DNA from: Toxonevra muliebris
Taxonomy: Eukaryota; Arthropoda; Insecta; Diptera; Pallopteridae
Length of the DNA stretch: 64,000 bases
Assembly (NCBI GenBank): GCA_963691655.1
Contig: OY829329.1
Location: 63,730,852 to 63,794,851, forward strand
Direction of reading: 5' to 3'
This document shows, piece after piece, positions 9,142 through 20,706 of the stretch. Below the pieces are notes generated by a model, which saw only the letters and a list, made by a program, of their open reading frames with translations, had not been told where the DNA came from and did no database searches. The translations under genes and the position numbers were made by a program. Numbering within the stretch: the first letter of the stretch is position 1; each line of letters opens with the position of its first letter.

Positions 9142-12034
9142 TTAGTCACTATTATCATTTTCTTTAGCTGCCGCAAAAGGCAAAAACACCGCATCCCATT
9201 CAGCTTTATGCAAAGCCTTCAGATACCGTTTACGTTGCTCCAGCACCAAGTTTAACATGTCAGGCTGATTTTTCTGCGCAATCTCTACAGCACGACGCCA
9301 ATTATGCATGCGCAGACATAAAGACACAGCTTCCTTAAACTTCTTATTATGCAGCAGTATAGTTTCTGCCTCGATGAGACGTCCGAGCATTAAAGAGTTC
9401 TCTGCCATTTGTTCGGGGCTAGAGGGTGTCAATCCCTGGGGAGAAAAAGCTTGTCTTCTTTATATACTGGTGAAAGCTTTTTGTAACCTACCTTAATATA
9501 GTGCAAATAGCTAACTTTATCGATTTGCAATGCTGCTGAATAGGCTTCCTCACTTATTTGCAGCTGATTCTTGCGTGTTGCTATTGCAGCCAGCGTAGCC
9601 CATAGATTACCATTCTGCGCTAAACGACAAATCTTTAGGGCTTGTTGCCATTGGCTCTCCATTAAAGTACGATGTAGTATTTCACAGTAGATATTCACAT
9701 TTACCGATAGCAATGAACCACCGCAACGGAATGAGACAATGGCATCCTCGAAACTTTCAATTACTATGTTTTTACCGAATTCTCTAAAATAAAAAGTCAT
9801 TTTTAATTTCGGAATGCACAAATAAGTAAATTTCGAACCTACGTTGAATCAATTGTTACCGTAGTCAGAGCAATAATAGTGGGATCAGCAGCTCCTTCAC
9901 CCGGACAATACCATATGCTATAGCAGGCATCGTGAACACCCACCAATATATTCGTTTCACTTGCCCACATCACTGACGTTACCTGCGTACCAATTTTATA
10001 GATTTCATCACCTCTGCCGTTAGTAGCGCCACGATCTACCACACCTCCTCCTCCTCCACCACCACCATTCAAGTTGCGTGACTCAGTTATGTAGAGCTCC
10101 CGATTGGTATCAATAAAAACAACAAATTGATCATCTGCTGTACCAGCACGACATGCACAAATCTCGGAAATTTGAGTCTTCGCTCGCAGTGAATACGGTT
10201 CGTATTGACGTGAGGCCCCAGGTACAAGATCGAAGATGTGTAGCACTAATGCAAGATATTTTCAGCTTATGAGCATTAATTTCTGTTTTGTCTTACTTAC
10301 CGGTATTATCAGAGTTATCACGTACAGCCAAAACATCTAGACCCAATGATAAACCCCGCCAAGTTAGTAAAGGGATTTGCGCTTGTGAACCGGGATAACG
10401 TGGATTCAAATGCAAGCGACCGGTGTAAGTATAAACCCAGATTGAAACAGAGTCTAAAACCATGAAGAATCTAGAGAATATATTTCTGTATGTCAGTACA
10501 GGTATATATATAAAACTGGAACTAACTCACTTCTTGCCAACCTCAATCACTCGTACATCGGTACGTCCATCCACTATAATCGGTGTATTTATATATTTTT
10601 CATTATAGATATGCAATTGATTTGATGTGCCCACAATCAAATGTCCATATCCCAGTCCAAAATTAATAACACGCTCTGGAAAATCTAAAACATCATTACT
10701 TGAGTTCGTAATATCCTGTAAAGTTATAGTTTTTCTTCCAGTTGTAGTAGCCTTCAGATTACGTGAGATCAATTGCTGCTCGACAATATAACCAACTATA
10801 AGATTACCAGTCGAAGTCCCACAAGCAACTTGTGTGCCATCGGCAGACCATGACATAGTGTAAAATGAGCCGACAACAGGTTCAGTGAAACGTGTGCTAC
10901 TATAAGACCACTGCAAAAGTTAAGTAAAAATTTATAAGTACTGGAATATATCCAGAATTCAAGTTACAAACCCCCGTGTTCGAACATAATTTCAACATAT
11001 TGAATGAGCCTACAAGAAGGACATCTTTTTCGGTATTGAAAGTAACCGCTGTTATGGCATATTCCTCGGTAGAACTTGTAAATAGATTAGCACCCTGAGT
11101 ATCCCAGATTTTAAAACGAAAGTCTTCACCACCCGATGCTATAATATTTGAGTGGGTAGACCAGCTGAGTGATAGTACCAGGCCATCGTGAGCGCGCCAC
11201 TGTAATGGGAAACTGGCGTTAAACTTAAGTCTTACTTGATTCTCACATTTTCTTACTCTTATCAATTTACTATTGGCTGCTAAAGGTTTTATGGATATAT
11301 GACCACCTTGACTAAAAACAATAGATGTTGAGTTTGGAGCCCAGCGTGCACAACGTATAGGTTCATCACTTTGTATAACTGTGGAGCGTAACATGCCAGA
11401 ACGTGACCAAATTTTAATGACACCATCTTCACCCGCTTTAAAAAAAAAAGTTGAAGAAATAGTTATATTGACACTTGTTTAGCATTTTCCGAAATTTTTA
11501 CCCGTCAATAGACCCGCCCCGTCGGGACTCCATCTACCCGAACTTATAGCCGCTGTATGCGCTGATATATTACGTTCAACGCGTGCACTTTTATTTAAAA
11601 TAATAAAACGCCCATCATTGCTGCATATCAATAGCGTATCGCTACCTTTGCCGCCACCGCTATTGCGTCCACCTAGCAGCAGCCAGTGTAAGTCGGTTGG
11701 TATAAAATCATCTGGTAATTTAGCAACTTCAACGGAGTCACGTGTCACAGCGCTCCATTTGTAGATTTGATGATCGTCACTAAATAGTAAACGCATTTTA
11801 AATCTATTTCTATAGATTTTAGTTATATAGATAGATTAGAATTTTTTACCTCACAAAATAGATTTCTTCATTACTGCTCCAATCGGCACAGCTTAACGGA
11901 AAATTATTAACGGTCTTAGATTTACTCGCATCATTTTGTGCTGCCGAATTTCTTTGTCCATATGTCGCTTGTGTACGATAGTCAGTATTATTATTTAAAG
12001 AGGTACGCTTACAAATATGCGTTTTTAATTTCAT
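9142..12034 (-). CDS. IFT80: intraflagellar transport protein 80 (Oseg5)
   Basis: IFT-B subunit that carries cargo into cilia and flagella; in flies these occur in sensory neurons and sperm precursors. Exons in order: 11850-12034, 11502-11779, 11257-11435, 10972-11199, 10531-10910, 10301-10470, 9843-10245, 9492-9783, 9142-9435. All introns are GT-AG and phases match. The product is 802 aa. N-terminal WD40 repeats form two propellers (roughly residues 30-630); motifs seen include SDDHQIYKW, KLPDD, GEDGVIKIWS, WRAHDG and GEDFRFKIWD. A helical TPR-like tail follows (AEAETILL-type and NWRRAVEIA segments). The match to vertebrate IFT80 (about 777 aa) runs over the whole length. The tail ends soon after the last helices. 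Residues 534-541 are eight glycines. The start at 12034 has an AAAACA ATG context and aligns with other IFT80 N-termini. An in-frame ATG at 12124 would add 30 residues but overlaps the X-box. Confidence 0.93.
10044..10067 (-). repeat. trinucleotide run encoding poly-glycine in IFT80
   Basis: Eight consecutive Gly codons (residues 534-541) of mixed GGT and GGA type sit in exon 7, in a loop between propeller strands. The run is probably length-polymorphic. Confidence 0.7.
11200..11256 (-). other. 57-nt stop-free intron of IFT80
   Basis: On the - strand this begins GTAAGAAAATG and ends CCCATTACAG, with a TTTAAC branch-like motif 20 nt before the end. Its length is divisible by 3 and it has no stop, so the frame reads through and would add 19 residues. 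Removing it joins ...SKLIR to WRAHDG, which matches the ungapped IFT80 family spacing before the conserved W-R/K-AHDG. Confidence 0.85.
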
Positions 12035-12108
12035 TGTTTTAAATGTTTTCAATAAATTCAAAGTTGTTGGATTATAGAAAATTTTCGTTTTGTTTGTGGT
12101 CAACTTTC

Positions 12109-12122
12109 GTTGCCATGGAGTC
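12109..12122. promoter_or_regulatory. RFX X-box of IFT80
   Basis: GTTGCCATGGAGTC is an imperfect palindrome with a 2-bp centre. It fits the RYYNYY-N(1-3)-RRNRAC X-box with one mismatch; on the gene's strand the 3' half GGCAAC is perfect. It lies 75-88 bp upstream of the IFT80 start codon, the usual place for X-boxes of RFX-driven ciliary genes. Confidence 0.65.
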
Positions 12123-13399
12123 ATTGCTTTTCGTCGGAGTTAAAAGTAAACCACTACGTAGTGTGGGGAAAACAACCCCTCTTGGTTATGTTTCTACAAG
12201 AGCCTGTTGCATTTTAGCAAGTTTACTTTATTTGCCGCTAGATGCTTTAAGAGTGTTGCCAGGTTGATGAACTATGTTAACATTCATTCTCTTTCAAAGC
12301 AAGTTATGCAGGGAAGCAAGAAGAATTTAAAATAATAATTGATTGAACCACGAACGAGGGGCACTTCTACATGTCATATGGATTCGGTAGCCAATTCAGA
12401 TGCATTCCGGAATGCCTTGATATTGCGCTGATTTGAGAGATTAAATCCATATTTGGTTTTCTTTACAGCTACAGATTATTAGTAATCATCACTTGTTTAG
12501 CTATCGAAAAAATTTATTTATTATTTTTATATACTGGAGAGAGTCACCAGAAAAAACATGTAACGAATTTAAAAAATAATATCATTGAATATCTGCAGTT
12601 TCATTTACCTTGGAAGTATTATTTTTATTACTGGACGTCATGGAGACAAAAGTTCAAGGCTCTTTCGCATAGCTCAATGAAGATTCAACGAAAATGTGAT
12701 TTCCTATTTGGCAAAAATTAGGCCCACCATGCTCAGCGAACTTGTTGACATATTACAAGTTTCGACGAGTCCAACTACTTCGTTCACTCATACATGCTTA
12801 ACTAAACATACCCAGTGGACCATGTTGATCGAACGTTCGCCTAAAATATCGCAAAAGGGCTCAGAAATGAGCATTTTGCGGTTAAAAATACGAGCGTCGC
12901 ATGAACATTCGCTCAATGCATGGCAAATAAACAATAATAGGCAAGAGAGGCGACAAACGGTTTCTTTTGTACACGAAACAACAACAACAAAAACGAGCGT
13001 CGCAAGTTCATTCACTTATAAATATGCTCGCAAACAATAAGTTTGGGAGCTTGAATATAGGAATAGAGAATTGATAAGAAAAGGAGACAACAAACGGTTT
13101 CTCTGGCTCGCTAATGAGCGGCATATGATTTGTTTGCGTATCGTTTTCGGATGCGATCGTGATAGTTTTGCCACCAAAAGTTTCGCCGAACTCTCGTAAA
13201 CGATATCGTTTACGTAGATACAATAAAAAATTGCAATGTGTGAGTGGAATTTTTTTGACAATTAGCAGAATATATACGCAAAATAACACAAAATATCTTT
13301 AACAGTTTTGCTCAAATGTGCAAGTTCGGCGAAATACTTAGTAAAATTTTGCAACAACAAAATTGTTCTCACACATCTTCGCTGAAAGTGTGACGGAGC
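12123..13399. other. gene-free intergenic stretch
   Basis: Upstream flank of IFT80. The open frames near 12696-13040 (+) and 13008-13289 (-) lack recognisable domains and overlap each other. CGAGCGTCGCA(T/A)G occurs twice (about 12891 and 12993), and (A)CGAACGTTCGC and similar short palindromes occur, but I can name no element. Confidence 0.5.
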
Positions 13400-13538
13400 T
13401 TAACCCATTAAGGACGAGCGGGAACCAAAGTAGATAGACCAAGAAAGTAACTTGAGAAAAAAAATTGTTTTTGAACCAGGCTCGGGAACGGTTTAGCGAC
13501 AACATGCCATATGACACCGCTAGGCATTACTGGGTTAA
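13400..13538 (+). mobile_element. 139-bp TTAA MITE, copy 1
   Basis: Begins TTAACCCATTAAGGA and ends TACTGGGTTAA, so both ends carry TTAA followed by CCCA. A second copy of exactly the same length lies in opposite orientation at 20568-20706. Shared inner blocks include GAGCGGGAACCAAAGTAGAT, GTAACTTGAGAAAAAAAA and a CACCGCTA segment. Non-coding. The TTAA bounds suggest mobilisation by a piggyBac-type transposase. Confidence 0.75.
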
Positions 13539-15339
13539 CAAGAGGACAAATGTGTTTTCCATTTTTTTTATTTTGTATGGAAAACAACAATACCTTTGAC
13601 TCTTCTGCAGCAACTTTAGCCAATGTTAAATGATTTCTAGTAAACAAGAGAGCGCACTTTTTGACATTTTCGGCGAGAAAATCATCGAAGATGATAACTT
13701 GAAGGTACTTAGGTTGGGTTCGGTACTGATTTAATTATAGTTCAAAATTTCTTTAAACCCATTGCAACAATTCCGGCGATTTTTTTTAACACTTCCTGCG
13801 TTGTTTGATCTCGAAATTTAGCTCACGAATTTGTGAGTACTTTAGGGTTAATGATGGGGATCTCGTTACGTCCATTCACAAGATTTGCCATGAGAAGTTT
13901 TCTTTTGACATATAAAAACTGAAAGAAAAAAAAAAGAGAAAAGAAATTCCTAGACTTAAAACATTTTTTTACATCAGGCGACACAAAGTAGTAGAAGGAA
14001 AAAAAAGAGAATTTTAATATCTTTCGAAAAGCATCTACTTTTATCAAATTTTCGTTTCTTTGGCACGTTTCGAAAGCATGACAGCTTCTTCTTTTTTTGT
14101 ATGTGTAAACTAAAAATGTAAATATTTTGTTATTAAATTTAGTTAACAATTGAGCTCTTTATTAAAAAAAGAGCTGACTTAACTTGAGACTTTCAACTAA
14201 AAATATCAACTATATATATTTTTTTTTTAACTTTCTTTGAATGACACACATAAAATTTATTTAGAAAAAAATAAAATAAAAACTACTTTAATTCTAACGA
14301 AAATTTTTTACTTTCTTATTAATATCACACATCAGTATGACATCATTTTTAAATAAACTCCAACATAAAGTAAAGCGTGGAAGGTCAGTCTTGTTTAGTT
14401 TACCTTCTTTTTCATTAGTAAAATTCCATTACATTGTAACTAGTAAGTAACTGCGATTAATCAAAAATAAAATTCAGTTTTATTATTAATCAAACTAAAA
14501 CTTTCAATGTATTTATATAAGTAGATACTTTCACCCACCACTCACGTACCTATCTACTATCTAATAAAAATACATAGCATACATTTCTAAGCGCCTAACA
14601 TAATTACCCTATAAAATATGCTGCATATGTATATGGAATAGCTGTATTCAATTTAGTATAATTGCATTTTAAGTACATTTAATTATATTCCAAATTTGTT
14701 TGCACCTTTATCACTATTCATTGTAGATATTTATGTGCATATATAAGAACGCCGCACTGTATTTACATTGTGTGCTATAAAAATCACATACATACCAAGA
14801 CAAGAATATTTCGTCGTAAATTTCTTACAACACATTCTTTTACACCCTTAGCAGTATCTATTCACTCTCTTACTCTCTCTAATTTCTTTTTTCATAGAAA
14901 AGTGTCAATATGTCAATGACATGAACTTTTATCTATTCAATGAAATCTTTCCTCACAATGCATTTCGATAATTAATGTTCATTCTTTATTCAAGAGTAAT
15001 ATAGCGAAATAATTACATATATTTTAAAAGTACCTATTATTAGCTATAAGGCACAACCAGTCAAACATCAATTTTTTCAATATCGGGTTTTTGAAGGGAT
15101 ATGATAAAGCGTGTCTACTTTCATTTGTACCGAACATTTTGGAGACTTCCACCGAAAACTTACAATCTGTTCTTACAAATTCTGGAAACAATACTCCAAA
15201 TATCAAAATGTTTCTTCTTTCTCTTGTAAAATTTGAAAAATGCGTGTTAGGGCTTTATCAAATTAGGGCAGCGATCTATAAGCTTAATGTGATGCTTATT
15301 GACTCTTAGAAAAAATGGAATTTGGTTTCAAATCATTTG
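13539..15339. other. gene-free intergenic stretch
   Basis: AT-rich DNA without a credible gene. Open frames at 13823-14149 (-) and around 15024-15309 (both strands) are low-complexity or mutually overlapping. Confidence 0.5.
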
Positions 15340-15640
15340 ACTTCAATATATTCGTATTCGTTTTATTTGACTTTAACTGAATTTAAAATCATTTGACATG
15401 AATTCTATATTTAATTCAATTTGGAGTTTACTTCATTTACATTTGACTTCGGCTGGATTAAACTGACTTGATTTCATTCAATTTGACTTCATTTAATTTG
15501 AATTCATTTGAAGTGACTTTAGATGGATTTGAATTCATAAAGATTTGAGTTCGTTATTTGCACTAACACAAATCTATTTAACTTCATTTCATTTAGACTT
15601 GACTTCATCAGAATTCAAGTTTATCGGAAAAAATGGTCCG
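15340..15640. repeat. degenerate TTTGACTTCA minisatellite
   Basis: A run of imperfect words of the type ATTTGACTTCATTT and AATTTGAATTC, about 12-20 bp apart. The vocabulary resembles the larger array at 61290-63240. Confidence 0.6.
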
Positions 15641-17138
15641 TAAAATCGAAATATGAATCTTTAAATACTGTTGGACCTCATGTTAAATTTCTGTAATACT
15701 TATTTATGGAATAAAGCAAGCTGATGATGAGATATAATGCAAGATAAAAGGAAGATGAGGGGAAAAGGAACGATCATTTTTTTTTGAATTTAAAATTGTG
15801 GTGCTTATGAGAAAGATGTGAAGAAGACGAAAAGAGTTGATGAAACTCGTATGACATGATCGTTTTTATTTCAATGAAGAATATAGATGTTTATCGCTGC
15901 TTGGATTCGTGGTACGAACCACCACTTCAATCAACTAACCAACCAGATGTTTATGTAAAATAACATAAGCACAAACCTGAACTATTGTTCACTTTCAGGT
16001 CAGAATTATTTTCTAATTTCAGTTCAGAATCCAGGTCTAACTTATTTTTGAAGATTTTTTAAATGCTCAGAAAAAATGTCACCATTTATCACCTATCCTG
16101 AATTTAGATCTAGATTGGCTGTTTCTATTTATAAGTGGAAAACACACATAGCTCTCAACAGCAATTTTGATAGAATTTAGCTTCTCTCTGGGTTGTAGCC
16201 CTTCCTCGAACGGTAGCCCTTCCAAAAATGTGATTTATGGTCTGTCGTGTATTCTTATTTTAGGTCTGATTTTTGGATTGAGTTTTGGGTTAATTTTGTT
16301 TGATTTTTAATTTGAATTTCAACTGGGTTTTTGAGTCCAAATTTGGTCTAAATTTCAGTATGATTTTTCGTTTGAATTTTGGTCTGAATTTGGTTTGAAT
16401 TTTGGTCTGAATATTGATTTGATTATTGTCTAAGTTTCAGATAGAATTTTGGATTATTTTCGGTCCGAATTTTTGTCCGAAACCAATATTTTGACCAATT
16501 TTTCAGACTGATTTTAAGTCCGGTTTTTTACCTGATTTTTTATCTGAATTTTAGTCTTGTTATTAGTCTGTCAATTATTCAATAATTTATCAAAATCTTA
16601 CCTCATCAAACCCCAGATACCCAACCCTAGTTCACCAATGGCCCTGAATCATTTTCTACTAGATTGTTTGAGCAAAAAACAGTTGGAAGTGGCTGCAAGA
16701 ATATGATCTAACTTTTAACTTTCCTTAATTAAGCGGCCATATTTAGCTAGTGTCTGCTATAATTACAATATTTGTTAACTTATATACTAAGTAAATAGTA
16801 TCTATATCTATTTCTTTTGAATTCTTAAGAAAATTTGTATTAGTTTTCTTTTGGTTTACCATACTCAAGGTAAAATATATTAATAATATTTCTTTTACTC
16901 ATAATGAGTTATTGTTTAGGGTGTCGTTTCAGTGATTTAATGGCGTAGTTTTTCTTGGTATTGTTATTATTTTTCTTATCGATTTCAGAAATAAATATAA
17001 CATAGAGTAGGTGTTACTCCAAAGGTATTTATTTATAGGTTTCATTTGTAAACACAGCCCAAAAAAATAAATAACTGGTCTAAAGTTTATTCAACTTTTC
17101 TTATTTTCTTACAACATGAAATAATACTGAAATAATAA
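15641..17138. other. gene-free stretch with a TTTGGTCTGAATTT-type minisatellite
   Basis: From about 16250 to 16580, degenerate units such as TTTGGTCTGAATTT, TTTGGTTTGAATTT and TTTTGGATT recur every 15-20 bp. The rest is unstructured AT-rich DNA. Confidence 0.5.
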
Positions 17139-17765
17139 CACAGTCCAACAAATTAAGACTTTTTGGTTGCATCAGAATAGCCACCCTATTATTCTGTAAG
17201 GGCACGTTGTATAGATCATTTTTGTAAAATAAACTTATAGTCCAGTAAATCTTAGTTTTTTTTTTACAGTGGGTCAAAGTTTTAATTTTTTGGTCAAAGG
17301 GAGCTGAAAACTAAGTGCAAAAAGTGTTATAAATCGATGTCTGAGTAAAATTTTATCCCCAAAGTTTTATAGTAGAATTTTACGAGGATCATTTTTGTAG
17401 AACATTTTAACCTTTAAGTTCCTCTTTTTATGGGTCAATTTGACCCCTTTTTCGAAAAGAGCATGAAAAGCTGTTTTAAAAAGAACATTTGAGGATTAAA
17501 ATATTCCACAAAAATATTTGTCAGAAAATTTCACTAGGGGTCACCAAAGACATAACAGTCTTATATATAACGGTTAACGGCTGGTAAAAGGAAATAGCTT
17601 TTGACCTGTACCAAATTTGTAATTTATGTAGAACTAGCATGAAAAAATGGAAACTAAACTAAGACGTGCTGGACTATAAGTTTATTTTACAAAAATGGCC
17701 TATGCAGTATGACCTTTCCGGATTATAGGGTGGCTGTTCTGTTGCAAAAATGTTGTTGGACTGTG
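17139..17765. mobile_element. 627-bp element with long terminal inverted repeats
   Basis: Left end CACAGTCCAACAA is mirrored by TTGTTGGACTGTG at the right end. The similarity continues inward for about 115 bp with gaps, including AGCCACCCTAT and a 20-bp block CATTTTTGTAAAATAAACTT followed by ATAGTCCAG. No coding capacity, and no convincing target duplication. Class II MITE or foldback element. Confidence 0.7.
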
Positions 17766-20567
17766 TAATTAATAGTTATTTTTGTATAGAAAATTCATCA
17801 GGAAAGAGTTTCTGAAAACAACACAAATCTGAATTTCTTCGTTTTTTTTTTTAAAGTCCCTCAAGCTCTCATTTTCAATGCATGACAAATTTTCACTATA
17901 CTTTTATATCCATTTCCGCATTTAAAAAAAAAATTAAAATAAACTTTGTAATTATGGTATAATTAAAGTAAATTTAACCACTCTACAAAGAAATGAACTC
18001 CGCAACATTTTGTTTTGTACCTTCAAACAATGGCATGAACTAGGAAAAAAAAAAACAACAACAAAAAACTAACAACAAATAATTGCACGTACGGAAAAGT
18101 CAACAACATGAAAAATATTGTGCATTTACTGTTGCTGTTTACTGCAGAAATGTTGATGGAATGTTTTTGGTATCTAATGTTGTTGACTGTTGACGACATG
18201 TCGGCAATGAACGAAAAAAGAAAAAAATGTTTTGCTTAAGAAAAAAAAATTCACATGAAAAATTTTGTAAGATTAAAAACAAAAAATTGTGTTTTATTTT
18301 GCAACAATTTCATTATGCAACATGCAATTGTTAATCGTATGTGAAACATGAGATATCAAGCCAAGTGCAATTGTTTTGGGGCAAAGTTTACGTAAAAACA
18401 AAACAAACAAAAAACAAGTTCATATTCAAAACTTCTTATTTATAAATCTAACAACGCCATATACTCATTTATCCAAATGATCTTCACGTGCACCTAAGTA
18501 GTTAATACAATTTCCGCTTACTGTATAGCTTACGCGCCTCTATTATCTATAGCGCCATCTTCCGTATACTCCTTCCAACATTCCATTAATATTAATTTCC
18601 TTAATATGTATATTTTCTTATATTTTTTGTTTGTTTTTCTTTCTTGGACGATAATTGTTTTGTAAATCAATTAAAGCTAATTTTGGTGCCATATTTGTTT
18701 ACAATTTTGACACGCAGCTTAATTTGAATTTATGATTTTCCTTTTTTCCAATCCACTAACTTTCCTTAAACTGCACCCCTCTACCTCTCTACCCAAACCG
18801 CAACTCAACTCTCTACAACTTACCACCTCTACCCAAACCTACTGCCTCTACCCTAATGATGACAGTTTATTCTTTATAGTTAAAGCGTATACTATTTTTA
18901 TGAGTCTATTAGTTAAGGAAATGACCAACAGGTCTATGACCATTTGTCCATTCTCAGAATTCCAATTCGATACGCATTTCATTAGTTTATGGTAAATTTG
19001 GGTATTTATTTTAAATGCCATTTTGTCAATGAACTTTAATTGCATTCTTACTTAATTTTCTGACTAACTTTTCCAAATAATTATGTATGTATATCTTCTT
19101 TGATGTACTCGAATTATGGTGAAATTATTTATTTTCGTAAACTATCGGAAATTATAGTTTAAGTTTAAGCTAAATACACAATTCATTATTAAGTTCTACA
19201 TACACTATGAATACTTTAGTTTATTTACTTTTAAGACCAATGAACCTTTGGTTGTCTCATACTTATGAAGGTTGGGAGAGAAGCAGAGTATGTGCGTAAA
19301 AGGATTAGTAGTGGTATCAAGGAACAATGGATAATATACGAGTACATACTTATACTTAATGTAAAGTATAAAATCACACTATAAAATATATAACGCACAG
19401 TGAAAGAAATCTAGATTTTTCTGAGCAATGAATTCAGGCCTGATATTCTTCAAACACTAGTGGTTTCCAACCTAACTAACCTAGTGGTTTCCCTACTCCA
19501 GAGATTTCAGTGTTTTCGCTCCTTCATCCATCTCGCACTTATCCAGTCCCTCATTGTGATATTTAGAGTAAGGGTAGTACTGGCGGCTTCTGTACTGTGG
19601 GCTTCTGCACTGGGCAGCTTGGCAAAGCAATCTAATGTGTGAGAATAGTAAGAGAGAAGAGAACTGAGATACCAGAAGAGTTAACTAAAAAAGCCATTGG
19701 GTCTTCATTTCTGGTATTATAACGATTCTGAGGTATATAAGAGAATGCAATCAAGGAAAACTAAAGGGAAGCTATTAGTTATTATCATTAAAATCAAGTT
19801 TTTTTCAATTTTTAGCTTCAGACTCTCTTGAATGTTAGACTGAGAGCAATATTTGTTCCAAGAAGATCATGGTCAAGACAAAATCTTAAAAAAATGCTTC
19901 TCTACTTTACACCTGACTAGGTGAACAACTTTGAAACGAGGTTCGAAATTATCGAATACCACGATTCACCTGTATAAATCTACAACGTTGCCTAATAAAT
20001 TCAATTAAACCTGCACTGATTTCTGCATTATCTTGGATAGCTAGGCTGCCATTAAAAACCTTTCATGTTTTAAAAATACCTGATAAATTTAGGGCATTTT
20101 AAGGCAAGGAAAAACGAAGTTTTAAGAAGGTAAGTAATCTAAAAAAGGGTTTGGTACTTCTAAGGTAACGGCGAGAATGTAATCAGAGAAAATCTCAGAT
20201 AGGGAGAATGCAAGAAAGCGCATAGTTCTGGAGCTTAGCTGAGACAAGCAACTAATCTACTGAAAAGATACAATAGATAGATAGGATAGATTAGATGTTT
20301 TTCCTACAGTTAGACAAGACTGGACAGGAGCATAGAAAGTAAGAAATCGGCTGTTTTTTCTCTTAATTTTTATAGCTCTCACTAAATTTAATTGAGGGTG
20401 CACTTAGCCTAGTAGCGTTCAAGACTATAAGACAGTGACCAAACAAATGTTACAAATTATTCGGATTTTTCTCAAAGATATTATCTTCTAAGAGTGTTTA
20501 AGATTATATACTGGTCATACTTAGTTGAGTTCAAGAATACCGTTTTACCTTTATGTTTGCAGGTTGT
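17766..20567. other. gene-free intergenic stretch
   Basis: I see no credible gene and no clear repeat structure beyond A/T homopolymer runs. The open frame at 18732-18995 is TACC/CCTCTACC low complexity. Confidence 0.5.
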
Positions 20568-20706
20568 TTAATCCAGTACCGCATAGCGGTGCCACATGGC
20601 ACTTTGGCGCTGAGCCGTTCTGAGCAGGATTCAAAAACATTTTTTTTTTCTCAAGTTACTTTTTTGATCTATCTACTTTGGTTCCCGCTCATCCTTAATG
20701 GGTTAA
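20568..20706 (-). mobile_element. 139-bp TTAA MITE, copy 2
   Basis: Reverse complement of the family at 13400-13538. On the - strand it starts TTAACCCATTAAGGATGAGC and ends GGTACTGGATTAA. Same length as copy 1, with scattered substitutions. Confidence 0.75.

Noticed and set aside
11780..11796. ATG at 11796 as the IFT80 start
   Set aside because: It lies inside intron 1. The spliced reading across 11850/11779 restores the conserved SDDHQI motif and the family N-terminus.
12035..12124. 30-residue N-terminal extension of IFT80 from ATG 12124
   Set aside because: It overlaps the X-box and extends beyond the family N-terminus. The ATG at 12034 has a good context and aligns.
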